This document shows positions 32,901 through 41,600 of a DNA stretch of 64,000 nt, piece after piece. Source of the DNA: Frankia alni ACN14a (lineage in GTDB: Bacteria > Actinomycetota > Actinomycetes > Frankiales > Frankiaceae); the NCBI RefSeq assembly GCF_000058485.1, contig NC_008278.1, positions 1,606,962 to 1,670,961 of the forward strand, given 5' to 3'. Both the position numbers and the translations under genes were made by a program. Each line of letters starts with the position of its first letter. Positions within the stretch are counted from its first letter, which is position 1. The notes beneath the pieces are model-generated. The model had not been told where the DNA came from. It made no database searches and was given only the letters and a program-made list of their open reading frames with translations.

Positions 32901-34173
32901 CGGTCCGGTCGTCGCCGCCTGCGCGCTCGCGGCCGTCGCGGCTGCCCGCCGAAACGATCATGCTCGGGCAACCGGGCTGCTCGCCCGGGCCCTGATCCTC
33001 GCCGAGGACGAGGGACTGGCCGCGCCTTTTCTCGATCTTGGCGATGAACTGCTGGCGCTGCTCGACGCGCATCCGGGGCTGGCCGCCGCCCATCCCGAGT
33101 TCGTCGACACCCTGCGTGCCGCGGCCGCGTCGGCCGCGAGTGCCGCGGCATGGCGGGCGGCGCCCGGCGACCGACCGGGCGGTGGAGCGATGTCGGCAGG
33201 CGGAGCCGCTTCGGCAGGCGGAGCCCCTTCGGGAGGCGGAGCCCCTTCGGCAGGCGGAGTTTCTGCGACGGGCGGAGTCGCCGCGCCCAGTGGACCTGCC
33301 GCGCTCGGCGGGCTCGGCCGGGCAGGCGCAGGTGGCCTGGTGGGTGCAGATGGCCTGGTGGGTGCAGATGGTCTGGTGGGCGGAGCCGGCCGGGCGAGCG
33401 GAGGTGGGCCGGCCGGCGGGCCCGGTGCGGGCGGCACCTGGGTGGTCGCGGAGGCCGAGATCCCCCCGAGGCCCGGCGTCGACCAGCGCCGGATCGCGCC
33501 GGAGACCGGGACACGGGGTTCGAGCGTGCTGGTGCCCGCTCCAGCCCGGTCGGTCCCGCCGGCCCGGCCCGCGGCCGCGGGCGGTCGGCTGCCCTGGCCG
33601 GCATCCGGCGACACGCCGCCGGGGCGAGCCGGCGCCGGCCACGGTGGCGGTTCCCGGCCGAGCGGGGGGTACGCGCCGCCGCCCGGCCGGTCGGAGCCCG
33701 AGCGGGGGACGCCCGTCGTCGGCTCGCCCAAGGCACCGGGCGTCGGTGGCCCGCCGGCGGTGGGAGCGGGCTCGCCCCACCTCCGGGGCGGTGCGCGCGG
33801 CAGCACGGGCGCCCCCGACTGGCGCCGCCCGCCGCCGCCCGGGTCCCCCGGCGGCGCGTATCCGGGTCCGCACCTGGGCCCGGTCCGTGGAACGCCACCG
33901 CGCGCGTCAGCGCCCGAGGCGTCGGACCGGTGGTCCCGGGAACCGGCCCGGCGGCGGCCCGGCGGGGGCCCGGCGGCCGGCGACCGCCTCAGCGATCGGG
34001 AGCTCGCGGTTCTCAGTTATCTGCCGACGATGCTGACGACCGCCGAGATCGCAGCCGAGCTCTACGTTTCGGTGAACACCGTCAAGACGCACCTGAAGAG
34101 CATTTACCGCAAGCTCGACGTGCCGCGGCGCCGGGACGCGGTGCACCGCGCCCGCGAACTCCACCTGCTCTGA
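29953..34173 (+). CDS. Giant LAL/MalT-type LuxR regulator
   Basis: About 1406 aa. The N-terminal 95 residues are Pro/Gly-rich with PGRDSLPGRDSLPG. A STAND-type ATPase follows: Walker A APVGWGKTTLLAGW near residue 133, Walker B FVLVLDDVHLL, and the GGLLHATEGWPAGVRLAAGA winged-helix-like region typical of MalT. A long helical repeat region follows. Residues about 1075-1340 are low complexity (runs of SAGGAPSGGG and LVGADGLVGADG). The C-terminal LuxR helix-turn-helix LSDRELAVLSYLPTMLTTAE, then NTVKTHLKSIYRKLDV, binds DNA. The ATG at 29953 was preferred, but the frame is open upstream to 29863. Such proteins often activate secondary-metabolite clusters; the lipid synthase locus 4.5 kb downstream is a candidate target by position only. 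Confidence 0.9.
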   Translation: MLDEQSRVPGAVPPRPVAAAHRAPLGSAEGAPGLGPVPGLGPVPGRDSLPGRDSLPGPSGVIPDPDQDGARPDETVSRPGGRAAPRPVVTAGLPLVRGHFVVPTPPPDCLDRPRLRQALDEAVRRPLTVVRAPVGWGKTTLLAGWAAARPAQPPLVWIRVDPAATPAVPGGPTVPLWPQLLHGLGRAGLIPAGADLARPGAAAAHHPSDHGYRQLANLLADLPAPFVLVLDDVHLLRGGSDLDGLELLVNEAGERARTILVGRTVPVALHRLRAAGHVTEIDADALAFTRSEAADLLRAQGVSATAALVGGLLHATEGWPAGVRLAAGALGRGAAARLGGALGAERAGGRAGASSPWASSASAPQWAPFGGRLRAADPDPPSASLVAIPEIAEFLRAELLARQPPAVHRFLLRTSVLESMTGPLADAVVGEADLAIPSQVLAEIEQQSGFVVAHRDGIRFRYHRLFAALLRAELTRDRTEDVDELHLRAALWFAAHRRPAEAVRHAAWAGDWWYASCLLVDGVGVVDALSGGALGLEPTLATMPASWASWAPECALVAAVGHLRHGRVAKATRCLEMARAAIAAAAVPRRRSLSTQADLVELRRAELAGAGEEMLGVARRLLRGGPEGGAGQRRGAGRRVGVPSRAGDPARSDGQATGPADRPAGRGDLPSSARVAPTLARGEGGRPDRRGPAWPLGSSDLDDDRLGGIVTALAWCGRGRAELWLGRAEPAVDALTEAVETARLAGARMVEMSAAGALALAYALRGRLRLAESAAAVVFAAVGEPSDRPAEATRPVTTVGGGDVTTGSVSVLAEELCATEGDGVVACPPGVTGVVEAHLAMAMVAIARADGERAVGHLQAARSGLGPGHPPHLFDLVVVLDARSRCRRGRPDDVRAARRLLGGRGHPAGPPLCVSLWQAVEVDLLLAVGNAQAARQVLGRPVDGRRPDHVLALAMARADLGCADLDAAENAVAGLLRADGGGGGPVVAACALAAVAAARRNDHARATGLLARALILAEDEGLAAPFLDLGDELLALLDAHPGLAAAHPEFVDTLRAAAASAASAAAWRAAPGDRPGGGAMSAGGAASAGGAPSGGGAPSAGGVSATGGVAAPSGPAALGGLGRAGAGGLVGADGLVGADGLVGGAGRASGGGPAGGPGAGGTWVVAEAEIPPRPGVDQRRIAPETGTRGSSVLVPAPARSVPPARPAAAGGRLPWPASGDTPPGRAGAGHGGGSRPSGGYAPPPGRSEPERGTPVVGSPKAPGVGGPPAVGAGSPHLRGGARGSTGAPDWRRPPPPGSPGGAYPGPHLGPVRGTPPRASAPEASDRWSREPARRRPGGGPAAGDRLSDRELAVLSYLPTMLTTAEIAAELYVSVNTVKTHLKSIYRKLDVPRRRDAVHRARELHLL

Positions 34174-34237
34174 GCCGGTCCTGGGCCTGCCGCGAGCCGG
34201 TCCAGGACCTGACGCGCTGAAGACGGCCTCGGTCGAC

Positions 34238-34747
34238 TCAGATCCCGGCTTCGTCGCGGTGCTCGACCGGCTCGTCGGCTTCGGCCCGGTCGCCGAACAC
34301 GTGTTGTTCCAGCCTGAGATACGGGTGTCGCGCAAGGTCCGGATACGGCTCCGAGAATGCGTCCGCGTCCGCAGCCGAGACGGGGAACGAGGCGGCGACG
34401 CCGGGCGCATCTGGAACGGTCAGGGAATCGACGGGTGCGGGCCGCACGATTCCCCCCTGTCGGCCGTCGGCCATCGGGATCGTCCGACGCGGCGGCCGAC
34501 CGCCCGCCGGGCCCCGGCCGTCGGCGTCGGCGGGCCAACTGCGCAGGCCGGCGCCGCGTTCGCGAGTCGCGGCCCGCGTCGGGAGTGGCACGACGGCGCG
34601 GAGCACGCAGATGACCGAGATGACGATCCCCGCGACCATCAGAATCAGCCCCAGAACCGGGAGATCTACCCCGACTACTCGCCATGTCAGGGCATATCGC
34701 AACGTGGCACCCACCACAACCAGGAAGACCGACAGACCCAGGGTCAT
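34238..34747 (-). CDS. Small membrane protein, DUF6458-like
   Basis: A 169-aa protein. Two hydrophobic segments, LGLSVFLVVVGATLRYALTW and LPVLGLILMVAGIVISVICV, lie at the N-terminus, separated by RVVGVDL; this matches the short DUF6458-type pattern (start, helix, V-G-V-D, helix). The rest is hydrophilic, ending in HPYLRLEQHVFGDRAEADEP. The ATG at 34747 is supported by GAGGTGA eight bases upstream. It converges on the LAL regulator gene with a 64-bp gap. The function is unknown. Confidence 0.7.
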   Translation of the reverse strand: MTLGLSVFLVVVGATLRYALTWRVVGVDLPVLGLILMVAGIVISVICVLRAVVPLPTRAATRERGAGLRSWPADADGRGPAGGRPPRRTIPMADGRQGGIVRPAPVDSLTVPDAPGVAASFPVSAADADAFSEPYPDLARHPYLRLEQHVFGDRAEADEPVEHRDEAGI

Positions 34748-35422
34748 CAGTTGTTCACCTCGTTCGTCCCGCGCGCGGGGCGGTGGCGGACCGGGATGGT
34801 CGCCGGTCGCCCGGCTTCGGCGGGAGGGCATCGGTGGCGCGAGACCGTACCGGGTCTTCGCGAATGCGGCGGGATGCGTCGTGGGCGTGGGACCTCGCGG
34901 GGGACCGGCGGAGGTGCACCTGCCGAAACGGTGGGACGCTTATATCAATACCCTCGGTGACGATGGCCCATGCTGGCGAGGCACTTAGTGGGTGGGTGGT
35001 CACCCATTGTGGAGGGTGACGGGCAGCGGGAACGTTTCGCGTCCGTGGCGCCGTCTGCCCGTCGACGGGCTGGATCCCGGCCTGGGCGGGGCGAGCGGGG
35101 GGCCGCAGGGCCCGCATACCGCTAGCGAGGTGGCCCGTTTAGGGGATGGTTCCGGGAGGGAAAAATCACGCGAAGTGGTCGCTTCACGCGCGAGGGTGGC
35201 GGCCCGGGAAATATATGGCCGGGTTGGGGGCGCGATTCTCCCACCGAAGCGGTGGGTTTGGCTCGAGCGCGCATGAGGGGCGCGGGCAACTGGTGGCGTA
35301 GCGAGGGAGGTGGGCCCTACGCTTGCCGAACATGTCCATCTTCACCGGAAATTCACCCGGTGGCATCGCCACAGCCGGGCTACCGCCCGGTTTGATTCTG
35401 AGTCTGACCCCCGGAGGCACGC
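34748..35422. other. Intergenic region upstream of the second LuxR gene
   Basis: About 675 bp with no convincing gene. It contains AT-richer spots (CTTATATCAATACC near 34939, GAAATATATGG near 35209) that could be promoters, and a near-palindrome TGGGTGGTCACCCA at 34993-35006 that could be an operator. None can be assigned with confidence. Confidence 0.4.
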
Positions 35423-36568
35423 GTGACCGACCGAGTTCCCCGCTCGACCGATGCTATCGGCGAGGACGCGCCCCATCGGCCGCGAATCGGCGTGACCGTG
35501 GACACATCCACCGAGATAGGCATGGCGGGTCACATCGCCAGGCGAGCCTCGGCGAGCTCACCCGCTCCGCCGACGACCCCACATCGCGCGGCGCCAGCAC
35601 GGCACCCCGCACCGACCACGAGCACGGGAAGCGCTGCTGCTCGTCAATTGTCGCATCCCCGCTCCGGGCCCCCGTTGACCGGGTCCCCCATGGGACGCGG
35701 TGAGGTCCCGGGCGCGCCCGCCGCCCGGACCGCTCCGGGTGCGCCGATGCGCCCCGGCATGGCCGCCCGCGCGGGCGCCCCGATGCCGCGGGACCTCGCA
35801 CTCGGCGCGGCCGAGCTGCGCGGCATCCTGCGCGTCGTGGAGGACTGCGAGCGTGCCTCCTCGCTCGCCTCCTTCCGTGAACTGGCCCTCGACGGCATGG
35901 CCCGCCACCTGGGCTATCGCCATTCGGCCTTCTTCCTGGGCTCCTCGATCGAGACGGCGTTCCAGGACGCCCGGCCCACCGGCCGGGGCCTCGCCCTGCG
36001 CCTCGCCGGCCCGTACATGGAGCGTTACCGGGAGCTGGAGGCGCTGAGCAACCCGGAAAGCCTGCGTTCGGTCCGCGAGCGTGGCCTCGCCACCCTCGAC
36101 GACCTGGGCGTTCCGGAGCGTCCCGAGGTGCGGATGCGCCTCGAGCGCTTCCTGCGCGCGCACGGCATCCACGCCAAGCTGCTCGTGCGCCTGTTCGGCC
36201 CGTCGAACGTGGGCGCGCTTATTTCCCTGCTGGACTCGCGGCCGGGCGCGTTCGGCCCGCGGGACCGGGCGGTCGGCGCCGTCCTCGGCCGCCATCTCGG
36301 CAACCTGCTGCGCTTCTACATCCGTACCGATCCCGGCCCGTCCGTCGCGGGACGGCTGTCCGCCCGCGAGCGGGACGTGGTGCGACTCGTCGCCGAGGGC
36401 CGGTCCAACCGGCAGGTCGCCGAGGCGCTGTGCATCAGCATCGACACGGTCAAGCACCACCTCACCCACGCTCTCGTGGCGACGGGATGCTCGAACCGCA
36501 CGCAGCTCGCCATCGCCTGGCAACGCGAGACCAGCGCGTTCGCGCCCCCCAGCCCGCCCCGGCCCTGA
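35423..36568 (+). CDS. LuxR-family transcriptional regulator with a GAF/autoinducer-like sensor region
   Basis: A 381-aa regulator. The first 110 residues are Pro/Ala/Ser-rich and probably disordered. Residues about 125-300 form a sensor-like domain beginning AAELRGILRVVEDCERASSL, with SFRELALDGMARHLGYRHSA and NVGALISLLDSRPGAFGPRD, recalling GAF or autoinducer-binding folds. The helix-turn-helix is at about 311-367: LSARERDVVRLVAEGRSNRQ, then VAEALCISIDTVKHHLTHAL. The GTG start has a perfect GGAGG site nine bases before it. It is the last gene before the 2-kb leader of the lipid synthase operon, so it is a candidate pathway regulator; the link is positional. Confidence 0.9.
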   Translation: MTDRVPRSTDAIGEDAPHRPRIGVTVDTSTEIGMAGHIARRASASSPAPPTTPHRAAPARHPAPTTSTGSAAARQLSHPRSGPPLTGSPMGRGEVPGAPAARTAPGAPMRPGMAARAGAPMPRDLALGAAELRGILRVVEDCERASSLASFRELALDGMARHLGYRHSAFFLGSSIETAFQDARPTGRGLALRLAGPYMERYRELEALSNPESLRSVRERGLATLDDLGVPERPEVRMRLERFLRAHGIHAKLLVRLFGPSNVGALISLLDSRPGAFGPRDRAVGAVLGRHLGNLLRFYIRTDPGPSVAGRLSARERDVVRLVAEGRSNRQVAEALCISIDTVKHHLTHALVATGCSNRTQLAIAWQRETSAFAPPSPPRP

Positions 36569-36717
36569 CTCGCCGGTTGAGGAACTGACCCGACCGTCGG
36601 AGCTCCCCGACAGCGTCCGGACGCGGCGGGTCACGGTTCGAGGTCGCGCGTCCGCGGCCCGCTGCCGCCCCGGCACCCTGCCCCCGCCCCTTGCCGCCGC
36701 TCCCACCCCGGACTCTG

Positions 36718-36792
36718 GATGTCGGACCTCGGAGGTCGGGCTCCGATGTCGGACCTCGGAGGTCGGGCTCCAAGTCGGACCTCGGAGGCCGG
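36718..36792. repeat. 27-bp tandem repeat carrying a palindrome
   Basis: Two perfect 27-bp units (36718-36744, 36745-36771) and most of a third. Each has GACCTCGGAGGTC, a 6+1+6 inverted repeat (imperfect in the last unit). Regular spacing of palindromes looks like a cluster of binding sites. Confidence 0.8.
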
Positions 36793-37325
36793 TGCTTGGC
36801 TGCGGCGGCGGTCCTCATGCCGGCCGGTCGTCCACCGGTCGGCACAACGCCGGGCCTGCCCGGCAGCCTTACCAGGCCGGACATGCCCGGCGAGGAGACC
36901 GGCCCGTGCCGCGACGGCGTGGGCGCCAGGTGCCCATCGACCCATGGGGCCCGCAGGCCGGTCGGCCCGCCCACAGGGCGGAAGTCCGGCGCACCGACGC
37001 GACGCGACGCGCCACGGGCGCGCCTCGACAACTGAGTTCCGACGAACCGCGGGTGGCGCGGGCCGAGACCGGCCGCGCCACCCGCGGTCGCGTCATGTCC
37101 GGGGTTCGCCCGGCCCGGGCGGCCCCGGTGTCCCGCTCCACGCGCGGCGCCGCGCCCTGTCTGCTGCCGCCGACCCTTCCGGTCGTCCTGAGTTCCCGCG
37201 CAGCGCCGTCGGCGGCCGCCCGTTCCTGTCCGCTGCCGTTCGTACCGCCTGTCACTGCGGTCGCGCCGCCAATGCCCAGAACGAAGCCCGAGCCGAGCCG
37301 AGCTGTGGCGTGGCGGGTGGCGGAC

Positions 37326-37377
37326 TGCGGTGCGTTCTGCACGGTCTGAGCCTGAGGATCGTGCGGAACGCACCGCA
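37326..37377. repeat. Dispersed palindromic element, copy A
   Basis: Left arm TGCGGTGCGTTCTGCACG, a 16-nt loop, right arm CGTGCGGAACGCACCGCA: 18 pairs with a single G-T wobble. The arms and loop (GTCTGAGCCTGAGGAT) closely match the copy at 57065-57120. Confidence 0.85.
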
Positions 37378-38624
37378 ACGCGCTTCCCGCGCGCAGCTCG
37401 GGTAACCGCCCGTGGTGGATCGCCGCCGCGCCTTGCCCGGGTGGGGGCCTCGGATACCGTCCGCCCCGCCCCGAGAACCGGGGCCGCCGAGGAAGCGCTG
37501 GCCGGGGCCCCATCGGCGGGCTCGGCCGGTTCCATCTCGCCCGATTGGCGTAGATCATTATTTTTGTGGCTTCTGCGTAAGATGCGCGTCATGCCCCATC
37601 TGTGGGATGCTGGTCCTCGCTGGTCGTAGCAGGCAGGTCCGGTTGGGTGGCACGGTGATGAGCGCCGACATCTTTCCGCTCGGCCTCGCTTGCGGCTGAT
37701 GGCACACTGTGACTAGGTTGACCCGTGTCCCTCGCTAGCCGGGTGGGGCCCGAAGGGGCCACCCGACCGCCGGTGACTGACCCGGCCGGCGGTTACCACG
37801 ATCGATTTCCGGATGCTCCACACCCGTGGTTCGATACCTCCCGCGGTGCCAGTCTCGCTTCCGTTTTTTTGTGGGCTTGCGAGTGCCGGTACCTGTCCGC
37901 GGAATGTGGCCTCGACTGTTCATCACCCCTTTAGCCGACCGAAGTCGAATGGAAACCGCCGGGTTCGGCGGTCCGGGATACCGCCCTGCGTGCTACCAAT
38001 TTGTGACCTCCGCCGATCGTCACCGGGATTGATGAGGTCGCCCGGTGCACATCCGCGCGGGCTCTGCGTAATCCCGATCCGCGACATCACCGGCGATGTC
38101 CGGCGGCGAGGGAACCGCTGGGCCGAAGGGGTCCCGACCAGGTCACGGCGATCACGGCCGCTCTCCAACGCGTGTGTGATCGCGACTTTGGCCTGCCACC
38201 GTGCAGTGCTCCGGACCGAGCCGACTAGTATTCCGCGCACGTTGACGGTGTCGGATCGGCTAAGCAGGTCGGTCGCCCCGACGGTCCGGCGCATCAGTTC
38301 CGCGAGAGTTGTTGGGGGTCCGTTCGCTTTCCGCGTAGTCAGTGCAGATGTAGCTTCCCCGGGACGTCTGTCGCCCAGCGGCACCGGCCAGGAGGTCACC
38401 GATGATGTGGACGATCCCGTCGTCCGGAACGTGTCCATCACGTTGGTTTGGTGGGTGTGCCTCTTGTCCTGGATATGGCCTTGTGGTGACTCGGGGACGG
38501 GCCGCGCGTCGGGAGCGCGGGACCGGTCGGACGATCGGACGGCCTCGGCGGGCCCTGTGACCCGGACTAGTTCGTCCCCCTCATCACCCTGCCCCCGGCC
38601 GCGACCTGCCAGGAGGACCTGCCG

Positions 38625-41600
38625 ATGACCACCGCACCCCGCGTGTCACCCGAGGCCTCCCCGGCCGGCTCCGACGCGCTTGACCCCCTCGACCCCCTCG
38701 ACGCACGCGAGCTTGTCGTCGTGATCACACCGTTCGCCGAGCCCGCCGCCGCTCTCGTCGCCGCCGTCACGCGGGCCGGAGGTCTCGGCGTCCTCGACCT
38801 GGGGCGCTCGGCGCGGGTGGCGCGCGCCGCCCTGCGGGATGCGATCCGCTGGACGCCGGGACACTTCGGGGTGCGGGTCGCCGCCGACTGCCCGGTCGAC
38901 CCGGACGAGCTGCCCGACGCGGTGGATCTCGTGGTGCTCGCCCCCCGACCGGACGGTTCCTCGGCCGGCGATCCCGCCGCGGCGGGCGGCCCGGGAACCG
39001 ACCGGCGCTGGGAGCCGGCGGAGCTGATCCGGCGGGGCCGGCGGGTGTGGGCGGAGGTGACCTCGGTCGCGCAGGCCCGGGGCGCGGTCGCGGCCGGCGC
39101 GGTCGGGCTCGTCGCGCGGGGCAACGAGTCCGGCGGTGTCGTCGGTGACCTGACCACGTTCACCCTGCTGCAGCACCTGCTTGCTGCCGGGCTGCGGGAC
39201 GGCGCGGGCGGCGCGGTGCCCGTCTTCGCCGCCGGGGGGATCGGCCCCGCGACGGCCGCGGCGGCGGTGGCGGGCGGTGCGGCGGGGGTCGTGCTCGACT
39301 CCCAGCTAGCCCTGGTCCGCGAGGTGGAGCTGCCCGAGCAGGTGGCCGCCGCCGTGCGGGCCATGGACGGCAGCGAGACGATCCTGCACGCCGGGCACCG
39401 GCTCTACGTCCGGCCCGATCTGCCCATCGCCGCCCTCGCCGGCCGGCTGGAGCGGCCCGCCGCGGACCTGCGGGACACCGGCGGCGAACTCGCCTCGGAC
39501 GGCGCTGTCACCGCCGCCGCGGTCACTGCTCCCGCGGCCGCCGCGGTCGCGGCCCGGCTTGGCGCCCGGGACCTGGTCGAACAGTTCCTCCCGATCGGCC
39601 AGGACGGCGCCTTCGCCGCCACGCTGGCCGACCGGCACGTCAGCGCCGCCGGGGTGGTGCGGGCGGTGCGCGAGGGCATCCGGGACGGCATCGCGGCCGC
39701 CACCCGCACCCGGCCGCTGGCCGTCGGCGCGCCGTTCGCGGCCGCGCGGGGGCTGCGGCATCCCGTCGCGCAGGGACCGATGACCCGGGTCAGCGACCGG
39801 GCGGCGTTCGCCCGCGCGATCGCCGACGAGGGCGGCCTGCCGTTCCTCGCCCTGGCGCTCATGAGCGGCGAGGACTGCCGCACGCTGCTGACGGAGACCG
39901 CCGAGCTGCTCCAGGACGCGCCGTGGGGGGTGGGCGTGCTCGGTTTCGCCCCGGCGGCCCTGCGCAACGCACAGCTCGCCGCCGTGCGCGACATCCGCCC
40001 GCCGTGCGCGATCGTGGCCGGCGGCCGGCCGGCGCAGGCGGCGCCGCTGGAGGCGGCCGGTATCGACACGTTCCTGCACGTGCCGTCCCCGGGCCTGCTG
40101 CACCGGTTCCTGGCCGACGGGGCCCGAAAGTTCGTCTTCGAGGGGCGGGAGTGCGGCGGCCACGTCGGGCCGCGGGCGAGCTTCCCCCTGTGGGAGGCGC
40201 AGATCGCGGGGCTGCTCGCGTTCGGTGAGAGCGACCAGGCCGGCCCGGACTTCTTCGCCGGCCTGCACCTGCTGTTCGCCGGCGGGGTGCACGACGCCCG
40301 TTCGGCGGCCATGGTCGCCGCCGCGGCGGCCCCGCTCGCCGAACGGGGCGCCGGCATCGGCGTGCTGATGGGCACGGCGTACCTGTTCACCGACGAGGCC
40401 GTCGCCTCCGGCGCGATCCTGCCCGGCTTCCAACAGGCCGCCCTCGACTGCGAGCGCACGGTGCTGCTGGAGACCTCTCCGGGGCACGCCACCCGGTGCG
40501 TCGAGTCCGCCTACGTCCACACCTTCCTCGACCGCCGCCGTGAGCTGCTCGCCGCCGCCACCCCCCGCCAGCAGATGTGGGAGGAGCTGGAGGCGCTCAA
40601 CCTCGGCCGGCTGCGGGTGGCCAGCAAGGGGTTGCTCCGCGACGGCGCCGAGGTCGTCCAGGTCGACCCGGCGGTGCAGGCTCGGGACGGCATGTTCATG
40701 ATCGGCCAGGTGGCGGCCCTGCGCTCGGACCGCACGAGCGTCGCCGCCCTGCACGACGAGGTGACCACGCGGGCCACCGCCGGTCTCGCCGACCGGGCCG
40801 CCGAACTCGGCGTGCCGGCCGGGCAGGAGCCCGCGGTCGGGTCGGCCGACGGCACGCGACGCCCGGCGGGCGGCGAGGGAGACGAGGCGGACATGGCGGG
40901 TGAGGGTACCGGTGCGGGCGTGGATGCGGGTGTGGGTGTGGCGGCTACGGTGGCGACGGTGACGGCGACGGCGACGGCGGGCTCCCGTCCCGCCGGCCAG
41001 CCTCTCGACATCGCGATCGTCGGGATGTCCGCGATCTTCCCCGACGCTCCCGACCTCGCCACGTTCTGGGCGAACGTCGTCGCCGGCAACGACGCGATTC
41101 GCGAGGTGTCCGCCGATCGCTGGGATCCCGAGGTGTACTACTCCGCCGACGCGGTGGTGAAGGACGCCGGGCGCCGCACCCCGTCGAAGTGGGGCGGTTT
41201 CCTCCCGCAGGTCCCGTTCGACGCGCTGGCCTACGGCATCCCGCCGCGGTCGCTGCGCAGCATCGAGACCAGCCAGCTGCTCGCCCTCGAGGTCGCCACC
41301 CGCGCGCTGCGTAGCGCCGGCTACGACACCGGGCAGAAGGCGGCCGGCGAGGGTCGGCCGTTCGACCGCTCCCGCGCCTCGGTCGTCTTCGGCACCGAGG
41401 CCGGCACCGACCTGTCCGGCGCCTACGGGCTGCGCTCGCTGTGGCCGGGCCTGCTCGGGCAGTTGCCCGCCGAGCTCGAGGAGTTCCTGCCGGAGCTGGA
41501 CGAGGACTCCTTCCCCGGCATGCTGGCGAACGTCATCGCCGGGCGGGTGGCCAACCGGCTCGACCTCGGCGGGGTGAACTTCACCGTCGACGCGGCGTGC

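Larger units (their letters stand above)
36569..38624. other. Two-kilobase region without convincing genes, upstream of the lipid synthase operon
   Basis: The longest gap in the window. Frames exist but lack family resemblance and have the wrong codon bias. Contents seen: the 27-bp repeat with GACCTCGGAGGTC palindromes (36718-36792), the dispersed palindrome (37326-37377), and an AT-richer stretch from about 37540 to 38480 including TAGATCATTATTTTTGTGG and a T7 run near 37865. It is probably regulatory, with the operon promoter, and may encode an RNA. A perfect AGGAGG stands 11 bases before the first synthase ATG. Confidence 0.5.

Noticed and set aside
34993-35006. TGGGTGGTCACCCA as an operator for the LuxR gene at 35423
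   Set aside because: The symmetry is imperfect in the centre and it lies over 400 bp upstream of the start; such short near-palindromes are common by chance in this DNA. Mentioned only within the intergenic entry.
37813-38628. A 271-codon plus-strand frame just before the first synthase
   Set aside because: Its codon use and composition are unlike real genes here, it overlaps the synthase start and ribosome-binding site, and no motif is visible. Treated as leader DNA.
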